A stretch of 64,000 nucleotides of DNA from Mesorhizobium sp. STM 4661 (GCF_000359125.1 NZ_CAAF010000061.1:62001-126000); one strand, 5' to 3'. Counted from the stretch's first letter, positions 25,162 through 34,193 are shown. Notes: generated by a model from the letters alone, not told the origin. Program-made: numbers and translations.

Positions 25162-26733
25162 CTAGATGCTCTTCGCCGACATCTGTCCGGCGATGTACTC
25201 GGCCTGGCGAATTGCCAGCGACACGATCGTCAGCGTCGGATTTTCGGCGCCGCCGGTGGTGAACTGGCTGCCGTCCGACACGAACAGGTTCTTGATGTCG
25301 TGCGCCTGGCCATGCTTGTTGACGACGCCGTCGGCCGCCTTCTCGCTCATCCGGTTGGTGCCGAGATTGTGGGTCGAGGGATAGGGCGGCGTCGGGAAGG
25401 TGCGGGTCGCGCCGACCGCCGCGTAGAGCGCCGAACCCTGCTTGTAGGCGTGATTGCGCATCGCTGTGTCGTTGGCATGATCGTCGAAATGGACATTGGC
25501 GATCGGCATGCCTTGCTCGTCCTTGATGTCGGCATGCAGCGTGATGCGGTTTTCCGCGCGCGGCATGTCCTCGCCGACGATCCACAGGCCGGCCATGTGG
25601 TCATAGTGGTCGAGCGCCGTGGTGAAGGAGCGTCCCCAGCCGCCGGGATCGAGGAAGGCCGCCATGAATGGCAGGCCGAGCGACAGCGTCTCGAACTCAT
25701 AGCCGCCGACGAAGCCGCGCGACGGATCATGGCGCGCCTCGTCGCGGACGATGCCGGCCATGGTGGTGCCGCGGTACATATGCACCGGCTTGTCGAAAAT
25801 GGCATAGACCGATCCGGTGGTGTGGCGCATGTAGTTCTTGCCCACCTGCCCCGACGAATTGGCGAGACCGTCGGGAAATTGGCTCGACGCCGAATTGAGC
25901 AGCAGACGCGGGCTCTCGATCGAATTGCCGGCCACGGCGACAATGCGGGCCTTCTGCTCCTGCAACTTGCCGTCCTTGTCGGCATAGACGACACCGATGA
26001 CCTTGCCTGACGCATCGTGGTTGATCTTGATCGCCATGGCATTCGGCCTGACCTCGAGGTGGCCCGTCGCCTCGCCCTTGGGGATCTCGGCATAGAGCGT
26101 CGACCATTTGGCGCCCCATTTGCAGCCCTGGAAGCAGAAGCCGGTCTGCTGGCAGGACATGCGGTCGTCGCGGTCGACCGAGTTTATCGCCATGTTGCCG
26201 GTGTGGCACTCCTTGTAGCCGAGCTTGTCGGCGCCAGCCTTCAACACCTTGAAGTTGTTGTTGCCCGGCAGCCTCGGCCAGTCATTGGTCCCGGTGACGC
26301 CCATCTTGGCTTCGGCCTTGGCGTAGTAGGGTTCCATCTCCGCCAGCGTGATCGGCCAGTCGAGCAGGTTCGCGCCTTCGAGCTTTCCATAGGTCGAAAG
26401 CGTCTTGAACTCATGCTCCTGAAAGCGCAGTGAGGCGCCGGCCCAATGCGTTGTCGAGCCGCCGACCGACTTGACGATCCAGGCCGGTAGGTTGGGAAAG
26501 TCCTTCGCCACCCGCCAGTCGCCGGAGGTGGTGCGCTTGTCTGTCCAGGCAAGCTGGGCAAAGGAATCCCACTCGTCGTTGATGAAGTCCTCATATTCGT
26601 GGCGGGAGCCCGCCTCCAGGATGACGACGTCGACGCCTTTCTGGGCGAGTTCGTTGCCAAGCGTGCCGCCGCCGGCGCCCGAGCCGATGATGACGACCAC
26701 GCCATCGTTCTTGAGGTCAAATGATGCTGCCAT
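25162..26733 (-). CDS. GMC-family FAD-dependent dehydrogenase, large subunit
   Basis: A 523-residue flavoprotein. The FAD-binding motif VVVIIGSGAGGGTLGNELAQ is at residues 12-31, and a later SVGGSTTHWAGASLRF and the C-terminal GTNRMSEKAADGVVNKHGQA plus SDGSQFTTGGAENPTLTIVS are GMC hallmarks. Four cysteines in SCQQTGFCFQGCKWGAKW fit the gluconate-2-dehydrogenase branch. It lacks its own signal peptide and follows a Tat-signal small subunit (26782-27312), which could carry it out by hitchhiking. A GGGAGG site precedes the ATG. The sugar or alcohol substrate is unknown. Confidence 0.9.
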   Translation of the reverse strand: MAASFDLKNDGVVVIIGSGAGGGTLGNELAQKGVDVVILEAGSRHEYEDFINDEWDSFAQLAWTDKRTTSGDWRVAKDFPNLPAWIVKSVGGSTTHWAGASLRFQEHEFKTLSTYGKLEGANLLDWPITLAEMEPYYAKAEAKMGVTGTNDWPRLPGNNNFKVLKAGADKLGYKECHTGNMAINSVDRDDRMSCQQTGFCFQGCKWGAKWSTLYAEIPKGEATGHLEVRPNAMAIKINHDASGKVIGVVYADKDGKLQEQKARIVAVAGNSIESPRLLLNSASSQFPDGLANSSGQVGKNYMRHTTGSVYAIFDKPVHMYRGTTMAGIVRDEARHDPSRGFVGGYEFETLSLGLPFMAAFLDPGGWGRSFTTALDHYDHMAGLWIVGEDMPRAENRITLHADIKDEQGMPIANVHFDDHANDTAMRNHAYKQGSALYAAVGATRTFPTPPYPSTHNLGTNRMSEKAADGVVNKHGQAHDIKNLFVSDGSQFTTGGAENPTLTIVSLAIRQAEYIAGQMSAKSI

Positions 26734-26781
26734 GGTTTCCTCCCATGATGTCTGTCTGATGCGGTTGCGGACGAACGAGGC

Positions 26782-27312
26782 TCAGAGCCACTCGATGTCG
26801 TCGAAACCGCGCGCGATGTAGCCGCCCTTGGAGTAGGATTCGCCCTCGTAGCCGAAGATCGGCCAGACCTCCTTCTGGTTGTAGAGGCCGACAACGAGTC
26901 CGCCACGGACCGCCTGGAAGAACGGCGTGCCCTCGATCTGCTTGAGCACGGCGACACGCTGCTCCTCCCAGCCGAGACCGGTGTAGCCGTCCTTGCCCGA
27001 CTTCAAGTCGAGATCGGCGATGCCCTTTTCGATGAGATCCTTGTGGGCGGGGTCTTTTCCGGCCTGCTCGTCATGCGCCTTGACGGCGATCGCGTAATAT
27101 TTGTCGGGTACCTGGTCGTGCGGGTAGATGTCGCGCGCCATCTGGATCAATGTCGCCATCGTTTCGGGCTTGAGCGCGGATGTCTCCAGGCCCCAGGCAT
27201 GTTCCGGGCTGATGACGGCACTGCCTGAAATCACCAACAATGCGCTTGCCCCGCCGCGTTTCAGCAGCTCGCGGCGCGATAGGCCGGGCTTCCTCTCGTA
27301 GATCGTGACCAT
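26782..27312 (-). CDS. Gluconate 2-dehydrogenase subunit 3 family protein, Tat-exported
   Basis: A 176-residue protein starting with a twin-arginine signal, PGLSRRELLKRGGASALLVI, cut near EHAWG. The mature part (IQMARDIYPHDQVPDKYYAI) is typical of the gluconate dehydrogenase gamma subunit. Its usual role is to escort the FAD subunit through the Tat pore. The large subunit follows 48 bp downstream. No cytochrome c subunit is seen next to them, so the electron acceptor is unclear. Confidence 0.88.
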   Translation of the reverse strand: MVTIYERKPGLSRRELLKRGGASALLVISGSAVISPEHAWGLETSALKPETMATLIQMARDIYPHDQVPDKYYAIAVKAHDEQAGKDPAHKDLIEKGIADLDLKSGKDGYTGLGWEEQRVAVLKQIEGTPFFQAVRGGLVVGLYNQKEVWPIFGYEGESYSKGGYIARGFDDIEWL

Positions 27313-27392
27313 TTGTTCCTCCCTTGCTTGCTATCTGCACCCGAGGGGTGCCGTTGCTGGCGCCGCGCCGGCCGGCGCGGCCGTGATCTCTC

Positions 27393-27788
27393 CTATTTGA
27401 AGCGCCCGCTGCGCTGCAGGACCTCGATCTTGTAGCCGTCGGGATCCTCGATGAAGAAAAAGCGGGCGAGCAGCGTGCCGTCGCGGTTGAACTCGACGAT
27501 ATTCTTCGGGGTGAGCCCGAGCGCGCCGAGCCGGTCGTGCTCGCTGTCCAGATCGGCGACCGAAACCGCGAAATGGCCATAGCCGTCGCCGAGCACATAA
27601 GGCTCCTGCCGACCCTTGTTGACGGTCAGTTCGAGCTCGAACGAAGTATCGGCATTGCTGAGATAGAGGAGCGTGAAGGTGTCGAAATCGAGCCGATCGG
27701 CAACGTCCAGTCCGAAGGCGCTCCGATAGAAATCGACGGACCGGGCCTCGTCGAGAACCCGGATCATGGTGTGGATCGCCTTCGCCAA
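27393..27788 (-). CDS. VOC-family protein, glyoxalase I-like
   Basis: A 131-residue VOC protein reading AKAIHTMIRVLDEARSVDFY, FELELTVNKGRQEPYVLGDG, YGHFAVSVADLDSEHDRLGA and FFFIEDPDGYKIEVLQRSG, close to lactoylglutathione lyase (GloA), which detoxifies methylglyoxal. His and Glu metal ligands occupy the usual places. The start is TTG at 27788, chosen because GGAG lies six bases upstream and the residues after it match the usual GloA N-terminus. It may share a transcript with the small subunit gene 80 bp downstream. Confidence 0.85.
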   Translation of the reverse strand: MAKAIHTMIRVLDEARSVDFYRSAFGLDVADRLDFDTFTLLYLSNADTSFELELTVNKGRQEPYVLGDGYGHFAVSVADLDSEHDRLGALGLTPKNIVEFNRDGTLLARFFFIEDPDGYKIEVLQRSGRFK

Positions 27789-28021
27789 ATCAGTCTCCGC
27801 TGCTGCATGCCTGGGAGCGATTATGAGCGGCGTTGGGAAAAGGTGGTGGCAGCCGGTTACCACGCACCGCCGTCACAAGCCCGATACCATTCCTTCCAAG
27901 GACGAAAGTCCGATTGCCGTTTTCTGTTTTCCGACTGAAGATGGCTGGGAGGGACAGGCTCTGTTCAAAGGCGCGAATCGCTGCTGATTGCGCCCAAAAC
28001 CAACAACAATGGGAGGTAACG

Positions 28022-28327
28022 ATGTGCAGGGTTTTTGCCGGGCAGGATCCGGAGGGCTACCGTCAGATCAACCGCTCGATCCGCATCGATGGGCATTCGA
28101 CCAGCATCCAGCTCGAGGCAACCTTCTGGGCACTGCTCGACGAGATCGCCGACAGCCAGGGTTTGACGACGCCGAAATTCATCTCGAAACTCTATGATGA
28201 GGCTATCGAGATCAATGGCCAGATCCCGAACTTCGCGTCGATGCTGCGCACCACTTGCGCCCTCTATTTGCGCGGGCATCGACCTGGCATGGAAGAGCAG
28301 ACGGCGCTCAAACGGGAAGCGGCCTAG
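28022..28327 (+). CDS. Ribbon-helix-helix domain protein
   Basis: A 101-residue protein with a ribbon-helix-helix_4 type fold: INRSIRIDGHSTSIQLEATF then WALLDEIADSQGLTTPKFIS. Such proteins bind DNA as dimers, but this branch is uncharacterised. GGGAGG lies seven bases ahead of the ATG at 28022. Its stop overlaps the convergent deoD stop by four bases. Confidence 0.85.
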   Translation: MCRVFAGQDPEGYRQINRSIRIDGHSTSIQLEATFWALLDEIADSQGLTTPKFISKLYDEAIEINGQIPNFASMLRTTCALYLRGHRPGMEEQTALKREAA

Positions 28328-29076
28328 CTCTCTGTTCCAACATCGAGCGCCAGCCGGGTCAAATCGGTGAAAAGCGCCTGGCGTTCGGAATAGTCGGTTT
28401 GCTCGCCGGTCACCACATTGTCGACGACGTTCAGGATCGACAAGGCTCGCGCACCGAAATGCGCCGCGATGCGGTAGAGAGCGCTGGTTTCCATGTCCAC
28501 GGCAAGCGCGCCTTCAGCCTGCACCTCGGCAAAGCGGGCACGCCCCTCGGGATGATAGAACAAGTCGCTGCAGGCCGTCAGCCCGGCATAATGTTCGATG
28601 CCGAGTTCGCCAGCCCTGGCCACAGCGCGGGCAAGCAGCCCCGGATCGGGACCGGCGGCGGCATCGTAGAGCCCGTAGACCTGGCCACTTCCTGCACTTT
28701 CCCCGCGAACCGATTGCGAGATCACCAGACTGCGAAGCCCGACCTCGGCGGTCAAGGCGCCACAGGTGCCGGTGCGGATCAGCGTCCTGACACGATGGAA
28801 GTCCAGCAATTCGTGTGCGTAGATCAGGAAGGACGAGACACCGATGCCCGTCGTCTGGATGCTGACCGGTCTGCCCCGGAAAAGACCGGTGAAGCCGAGG
28901 GCGCCCCGGCGGCGGTTGACGCAGCGCGGCGCCTCGAGAAAAGTCTCAGCCATCCATTCGGCGCGCTCCGGGTCACCCGGCAACAGCACCGTTTCGGCAT
29001 AATCACCCTTGCCTGCCTCGTTGTGCGGCGTCACGGCATCTACCCCAAATCCCCGCCGCGTTGTCATCGCAATCAT
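28324..29076 (-). CDS. deoD: Purine nucleoside phosphorylase, DeoD type
   Basis: A 250-residue hexameric-type phosphorylase that cleaves purine nucleosides with phosphate. The start TPHNEAGKGDYAETVLLPGD is diagnostic, with the phosphate-binding IRTGTCGALTAEVGLRSLVI and the substrate site GALAVDMETSALYRIAAHFG. The catalytic region reads VVDNVVTGEQTDYSERQALF with Asp and Arg kept. Two ATG codons three codons apart (29076, 29067) are possible and neither has a strong Shine-Dalgarno site. An uridine-phosphorylase specificity cannot be excluded. Confidence 0.85.
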   Translation of the reverse strand: MIAMTTRRGFGVDAVTPHNEAGKGDYAETVLLPGDPERAEWMAETFLEAPRCVNRRRGALGFTGLFRGRPVSIQTTGIGVSSFLIYAHELLDFHRVRTLIRTGTCGALTAEVGLRSLVISQSVRGESAGSGQVYGLYDAAAGPDPGLLARAVARAGELGIEHYAGLTACSDLFYHPEGRARFAEVQAEGALAVDMETSALYRIAAHFGARALSILNVVDNVVTGEQTDYSERQALFTDLTRLALDVGTES

Positions 29077-29250
29077 GGCAGGCTGGCGTCGATGCGCAAG
29101 CTGCGATTGTGAAGCTCCAGTGGCCGGACCTCACTGGTTATGAACGGACGGCTCGTTCTCCGGCGTCGCCACGTGTAAAAGGCAGGGCACGGGCGTCTGT
29201 GATCTCGATCACATTCAGGTCATGCGCCTTACTTTTTTGGATGACACGCT

Positions 29251-31824
29251 CTAGGATTCGAGCACGTCCTTCACGATCGTGGCCAGTTGTTTGAGGGAAA
29301 ACGGCTTCGGCAGGAAACCGAAATGCGCGTCCGCCGGCAGGTTTCTGGCGAACGCGTCCTCGGCATAGCCCGAAACGAAGACGAATTTGATGTCCGGTTG
29401 CCGCTTGCGCAATTCGCCAAGCAGCGTCGGCCCGTCCATTTCCGGCATCACCACGTCGGAAACGACGATGTCGACCTTGCCGCCAAGCGCTTCGAAGACT
29501 TCCAGCGCCTCGACGCCCGAGGATGCCTCGTGGACGGTATAGCCGCGCGACGTCAGCGCCCGCATGCCGCCCATGCGCACGGCATCCTCGTCCTCGACAA
29601 GCAGCACCGTGGCCGAGCCCGACAAATCCTTGGCCGATTCAGCGATCTTGGCGGGTGTTGCCGGCGCCTCGCCGGGTTCGCCTGCCTTTTTCGCCGCTGC
29701 AATGTGACGCGGCAGGAAGATGCGGAACACGGATCCCTTGCCGACTTCGGAATCGCAGAAGATGAAACCGCCTGTCTGCTTGATGATGCCATAGACCATC
29801 GACAGGCCGAGGCCGGTGCCTTTGCCGACCTCCTTGGTGGTGAAGAAAGGTTCGAAAATCTTCTTCAACACATCGGGCGCGATGCCGCTGCCCGTGTCTT
29901 CGACTTCGACCACCACATAGTCGGCCGGCGCCAGCTCACGGTAGGAAAAGGTCTTGCTCTCCTCCGCCGTCACGTTCCTGGTGCGCACGGTGAGCTCGCC
30001 GCCAGTCGGCATCGCGTCGCGCGCGTTGACCGCCAGATTGACCACCACCTGCTCGAATTGCCCGATGTCGACCTTGACCGGCCACAGGTCGCGGCCATGA
30101 TCCACCTTCAGCTTGATGTCGTTGCCGACTAGGCGCGCCAGCAGCATCCGGAGATCGGCAAGCACATCGGTCAGGTTAAGCACTTCCGGCCTGAGCGTCT
30201 GCTTGCGCGAGAAGGCCAGCAGCTGCCGCACCAGCGAGGCCGCCCTATTGGCGTTCTGCTTGATGTTCATGATGTCCGGGAAGGACGGATCCGACGGGCG
30301 GTGGTTGGTCAACAAGAGATCCGACGCCATGATGATGGCGGTCAGCACATTGTTGAAGTCGTGCGCGATGCCGCCGGCAAGCTGGCCGACCGCCTGCATC
30401 TTCTGGCTTTGCGCCATCTGGCCTTCGAGCGCCTTCTGCTCGGTGGTCTCGACGGCGTAGACGATGGCCGATTCCTCGGCGCCCTCGCCGCCTGTGCCGT
30501 CGGCGACCGCGTTGACGTAGAAGCGTATGTGCCGCTCCTCGTTGCCGGGCAGCAGCGTATCGATAGGCTCGATGTCTGCCTGCCGCTGCCTGGCCCTTTC
30601 GAACGCCGCGGCAAAAGCGGGCCGGTCGCGCTCATGGACCACCGTATCGAGCCGCACGCGGCGGTCGACCGCATCGCGATCGACGACGGAGGAAAACAGC
30701 GACAGGAACGGCGCGTTGGTGCGCAGGATGCGCCCGCTCTGGTCGACGCCAGCGATCGCCATCGGCGTCGAATTGAAAAACCGGGTGAAGCGAATCTCCG
30801 AGGCGCGAAGATCGGCCGACGCATCCTCGCCTTGCGTGCGGTTGAGCACAATGGTGCGGGTCGGGCCGTTGATGCCCTCGCGGCTGGCCGAAACGCGATG
30901 CATGAAACGCACGGGCAGCGCCTCGCCGGTCATTGTCGTCAGATCGAGATCGATGACGGCGTTGCGCGTGGTGCCGGGATCGGCCTTGACCGAGCGGACC
31001 AGCGCCATGCCGTCGCCGGCCACGATTTCCGGAAGCGTCACGGCGCCGGGCGTGAAGCTCGTCAGGTCGATGCCCAGCCACTCCGCCAGCGTCGCGTTGA
31101 TGTAGGTGACCCGGCCTTCCTGATCGGCCGAAAAGAAGCCGGCTGGCGCATGGTCGAGATGATCGATGGCTTTTTGCAGATCGAGGAAGAACCGCTCCTG
31201 CTCGGCCCGCTCCTGCGAGATGTCGGCAAGTTGCCAGGCCAGCAGAGGCAACCGCTGGCCCGGAACGCTGAAGGCGCGAGCCCGTGCCCGATACCAGCGC
31301 GCGCCCGGCTCGGCGCCGGGTCGAATGGATTGCGCAAGCCGAAACTCGCCGTCGCCGGGCTGGCCGTCGCGCAGGCCGGATGCCAGCCGGTATATGGTCA
31401 CCGAGGCCTCGGGAACGTCGGAGAGCAATCCTTCGACCGTCTTGAGATCCGCCGCGGATGCAGCACCCGTCATGTCGGCATAGGCCCGATTGGCATAGAC
31501 GACACGGCCTTTGGTGTCGGTGACAAGAAGGCCTTGTGACATCGAATCGACGAAGGCTTTCGACAGTTCATCGTTTGTCGAGCGCGGCGTGATCTGCACG
31601 AAGCCGATCGCGGTGGCGAACAGGAAGCCGACGCCGATCATTGCCAGCACGCCAAGCATTCCAAGCAGGAAGGGATCGCCAAGACGCTCGCGGAACAAGC
31701 CAAAGACGATCGCGGCGCCCGTCAGGACGACGATGAAGACGATGAGCCGGGCGACTGCACCCGGTCGCGTGTTCTGGTCGACGATAGGTACCGGATAGAA
31801 ATCGCCGCGCGCTTCCTTGGCCAT
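29251..31824 (-). CDS. cckA: Cell-cycle hybrid histidine kinase CckA
   Basis: An 857-residue hybrid kinase that starts the CckA-ChpT-CtrA phosphorelay controlling the alphaproteobacterial cell cycle. Two transmembrane segments lie at about residues 25-75, followed by PAS domains, then the dimerisation/phosphoacceptor region LAGGIAHDFNNVLTAIIMAS (His near residue 490), the ATPase boxes (VNLAVNARDAMPTGGELTVR, GTGLGLSMVYGIIKQ), and a receiver domain whose acceptor Asp is in DIVVSDVVMPEMDG near residue 787. It is divergent from the FliO-like gene. The start at 31824 begins MAKEARGDFYPVPIV. Confidence 0.95.
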   Translation of the reverse strand: MAKEARGDFYPVPIVDQNTRPGAVARLIVFIVVLTGAAIVFGLFRERLGDPFLLGMLGVLAMIGVGFLFATAIGFVQITPRSTNDELSKAFVDSMSQGLLVTDTKGRVVYANRAYADMTGAASAADLKTVEGLLSDVPEASVTIYRLASGLRDGQPGDGEFRLAQSIRPGAEPGARWYRARARAFSVPGQRLPLLAWQLADISQERAEQERFFLDLQKAIDHLDHAPAGFFSADQEGRVTYINATLAEWLGIDLTSFTPGAVTLPEIVAGDGMALVRSVKADPGTTRNAVIDLDLTTMTGEALPVRFMHRVSASREGINGPTRTIVLNRTQGEDASADLRASEIRFTRFFNSTPMAIAGVDQSGRILRTNAPFLSLFSSVVDRDAVDRRVRLDTVVHERDRPAFAAAFERARQRQADIEPIDTLLPGNEERHIRFYVNAVADGTGGEGAEESAIVYAVETTEQKALEGQMAQSQKMQAVGQLAGGIAHDFNNVLTAIIMASDLLLTNHRPSDPSFPDIMNIKQNANRAASLVRQLLAFSRKQTLRPEVLNLTDVLADLRMLLARLVGNDIKLKVDHGRDLWPVKVDIGQFEQVVVNLAVNARDAMPTGGELTVRTRNVTAEESKTFSYRELAPADYVVVEVEDTGSGIAPDVLKKIFEPFFTTKEVGKGTGLGLSMVYGIIKQTGGFIFCDSEVGKGSVFRIFLPRHIAAAKKAGEPGEAPATPAKIAESAKDLSGSATVLLVEDEDAVRMGGMRALTSRGYTVHEASSGVEALEVFEALGGKVDIVVSDVVMPEMDGPTLLGELRKRQPDIKFVFVSGYAEDAFARNLPADAHFGFLPKPFSLKQLATIVKDVLES

Positions 31825-31938
31825 GTGCCCCTGCTTGTGAATTCCGGTACTTGCCCCTGCCCGGTTGAATCACATTCTCAATGCCTGGAAAAGGCCTCGG
31901 CGGCAAATCCACCCTAAAAATGACGCGTTCGGCGGCTT

Positions 31939-31986
31939 ATGCATGTCGCGCAAAAGTGCGCAGCGGTTTTGCGATAACGACATGCA
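31939..31986. repeat. 48-base palindromic intergenic repeat, copy 2
   Basis: This copy is identical to 25036-25083 over all 48 bases. It lies in the 316-base gap between cckA and the FliO-like gene, next to a second palindrome (32001-32042). The rest of that gap shows nothing further. Confidence 0.85.
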
Positions 31987-32000
31987 TAAAAACAAGACCT

Positions 32001-32042
32001 TAAAGCGCGTCGCATGAATCCGTTCAAACGCGACGCGCTTTA
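32001..32042. repeat. 13-base perfect palindrome with 16-base loop
   Basis: TAAAGCGCGTCGC (32001-32013) is exactly complementary to 32030-32042. It lies 14 bases after the 48-base repeat, about 100 bases ahead of the FliO-like gene. It looks like a separate dispersed hairpin element and lacks a T-run. Confidence 0.8.
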
Positions 32043-32140
32043 GTGTTTCACGCTGTTCGCGAAGCGTGAAAGGCAACTTGCGGTAGCGTGCCGCAACGGT
32101 CTAGTGTCGCGTTTCTTCGAAAGCCGTTTTGGGGGCACCG

Positions 32141-32863
32141 ATGCTGCAGTGGCTGGATAGCGTGGCGGGTCCTGGTTATGCCGCGGCAATCCTGTGGGCG
32201 TTTGCCGCGCTTGTCCTTCTGGTCATCGTTCTGCTCATCATCAAGCTTGTCCGCAGTCTGACCTTCGGAACATTCGTTGCCGGCGGCAGAAACCGCAAGA
32301 CGCGGCTGGCCGTCATGGACGCCACCGCTGTCGACAGTCACCGCCGGCTGGTGCTGGTGCGCCGCGACGACATCGAGCACCTGCTGCTGATCGGCGGCCC
32401 GACCGATGTCGTCGTCGAACGCGACATCAGGCTGGCCGCGCCGCGCCGCCCTGCGCTGACCGGGGACGGCGGTGGCCATCAGCCGGCTCCGGCGCCGCGG
32501 CCTCGCGCGCCTCAACCCGCTCCTGCGCCGGTGAAGCAGGCACCGCAGCAGCCGGCAAGCGCCGCACCAACGCCTGTCCGCCCCCGTCAGGCGGCACCGG
32601 CGCCAAGGCCAGCAACACAGATCTCCCAGCCGGCGACCAACGCTCCGCTGCCCGCCTATGGATCGGGAAATGGCAGTGTTACCCGACACGCGCCGCCGCC
32701 GGCCAACCAGACCTCCATCGACGATACGCTGATGCAGGAGCTCGAGATCTCGCTCGACGATTCGCCCGCCAGCAGGCCTGTGAGCAAACCGGCGGCGAAG
32801 ACGCCGTCGCTCGATGACGAGATGACGAAGCTTCTCGGCGAGCTTTCCAGTCAGAAAAGATGA
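32141..32863 (+). CDS. FliO-like (FliO/MopB) membrane protein
   Basis: A 240-residue protein with one N-terminal membrane span (YAAAILWAFAALVLLVIVLL, residues 13-35), a small beta domain (FVAGGRNRKTRLAVMDATAV, HRRLVLVRRDDIEHLLLIGG) like FliO, and a long proline/alanine-rich cytoplasmic tail. FliO helps assemble the flagellar export gate. No flagellar gene is nearby, so the assignment to flagellar export is by family only. The ATG at 32141 follows GGGGG; a TTG at 32129 is possible. Confidence 0.75.
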   Translation: MLQWLDSVAGPGYAAAILWAFAALVLLVIVLLIIKLVRSLTFGTFVAGGRNRKTRLAVMDATAVDSHRRLVLVRRDDIEHLLLIGGPTDVVVERDIRLAAPRRPALTGDGGGHQPAPAPRPRAPQPAPAPVKQAPQQPASAAPTPVRPRQAAPAPRPATQISQPATNAPLPAYGSGNGSVTRHAPPPANQTSIDDTLMQELEISLDDSPASRPVSKPAAKTPSLDDEMTKLLGELSSQKR

Positions 32864-32872
32864 CCAAACAAA

Positions 32873-32895
32873 AATGGCCGGAAACCCCGGCCATT
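32873..32895 (-). terminator. Terminator after dksA (shared with the FliO-like gene)
   Basis: AATGGCCGG (32873-32881) pairs perfectly with CCGGCCATT (32887-32895) across a five-base loop. Read on the minus strand the hairpin is followed by TTTTGTTTGG, so it suits dksA; the plus-strand tail is less T-rich. Confidence 0.7.
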
Positions 32896-32920
32896 GATGA
32901 CTATTCTTGACGGCTACGCT

Positions 32921-33337
32921 TCAGTCGTCGCGGTAGACCTTCTCGCGGCGCTCATGGCGCTCCTGCGCCTCGATCGACAAAGTCGCGATCGGGCGAGCAT
33001 CGAGCCGTTTCAGCGCGATGGGTTCGCCGGTTTCCTCGCAATAGCCGTAAGTGCCTTCATCGATGCGCTGGAGCGCGGAATCGATCTTTGAAATGAGTTT
33101 TCGCTGGCGATCGCGGGCGCGAAGTTCGATGGCGCGATCGGTTTCCGAAGAGGCCCGATCGGCGAGATCGGGGTGGTTGGCGTTTTCCTGCTGCAGGATT
33201 TCGAGAGTTTCGCGCGCTTCGCGCAATATGTCGTTCTTCCAAGTGACGAGCTTCAGGCGAAAGTAGGATTTCTGCCGCTCGTTCATGAACGGCTCGTCTT
33301 CGGAGGGTACGTAATCGGCGGTAACGATGTCGTTCAT
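32921..33337 (-). CDS. dksA: DksA-type RNA polymerase-binding regulator
   Basis: A 138-residue DksA, which with ppGpp adjusts transcription from within the RNA polymerase secondary channel. The coiled-coil body is clear (YFRLKLVTWKNDILREARET) and the C-terminal domain reads GTYGYCEETGEPIALKRLDA then RPIATLSIEAQERHERREKV. Only one of the four zinc-ligand cysteines remains, a pattern known in alphaproteobacterial DksA. The ATG at 33337 is preferred over an upstream in-frame start at 33424 that would add non-family residues. Confidence 0.93.
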   Translation of the reverse strand: MNDIVTADYVPSEDEPFMNERQKSYFRLKLVTWKNDILREARETLEILQQENANHPDLADRASSETDRAIELRARDRQRKLISKIDSALQRIDEGTYGYCEETGEPIALKRLDARPIATLSIEAQERHERREKVYRDD

Positions 33338-33596
33338 TCGACTCACCCAACAACCCCAATTTTCGCGCCTATATATTCGCGGACCGAAGGCTGCACAAGC
33401 GCAATCCGCGACAGTTTCACGCAATTGTTAATGTCGGGCCGAACAGCACCGGCGACATCCTTCGCATGAAGGGCAAGGCCGAATTCGCTTATGATTCGTT
33501 AGGTTTGAATGGTGCCGGCCATTGTGTGCCAAGCCTTCTCATGGCTAATCCTGCAGCGGTCCTGGCGCGCTTGGTGCCGACACGAACGGGGGTTTG

Positions 33597-34130
33597 GTGA
33601 GCAGACTCTATCTGTTGAGGCATGCCAGGGCCGGATGGGCGCTGCCCGGCGTCCGCGATTTCGATCGCCCGCTCGATGCATCGGGCGTCGCCGATGCCGA
33701 AATGATGGGCGCGCTCATGCGTGTCCGCAACTACGTTCCAGACCTCACCCTTTGCTCCAACGCAAAGCGCGCGCGCCAAACGCTGGAGGGTCTGGCCCTG
33801 GAAGGTCTGGCCGGGCACACCGATACCGGCCGGGTGCTGTTCTTCGACACGCTCTACAGCGAGGACGCCGCCTTCTATCTGGCCGCCATCCGCGACCATG
33901 GAGGGCCAAACTCGGGCGGGCCAGACTCGCTGCTCGTCATCGGCCACAACCCGATGACGGAGGACCTCGCACTCGCGCTCTCGGGCGACGGCGACGAGGC
34001 GGCACGGGGGTTGCTGAACCACGGCTTCCCAACCTCCGGCTTGGCGGTGGTCCGTTTTCCAGGCAATCTTGCCAACGTTGCCCAAGGTGCCGGCTATCTC
34101 GAAACCTTTATGACGCCGGCTGATCCTTGA
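33597..34130 (+). CDS. SixA-like histidine phosphatase
   Basis: A 177-residue phosphohistidine/phosphoglycerate-mutase-fold phosphatase. The catalytic RHG-type motif is LYLLRHARAGW near residue 4-14, and the second His lies in LLVIGHNPMTEDLALAL. SixA-type enzymes dephosphorylate phosphohistidine proteins. The GTG at 33597 is preferred to a TTG one codon earlier; GGGGG precedes it. It is followed by ycjX after 63 bases, apparently in the same operon. Confidence 0.88.
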   Translation: MSRLYLLRHARAGWALPGVRDFDRPLDASGVADAEMMGALMRVRNYVPDLTLCSNAKRARQTLEGLALEGLAGHTDTGRVLFFDTLYSEDAAFYLAAIRDHGGPNSGGPDSLLVIGHNPMTEDLALALSGDGDEAARGLLNHGFPTSGLAVVRFPGNLANVAQGAGYLETFMTPADP

Positions 34131-34193
34131 CGCCATTTCAAACCCGCGATGCAAGGCCTATATCGGAGGCCACCGGAGTCCAAGAGAGCAAAT

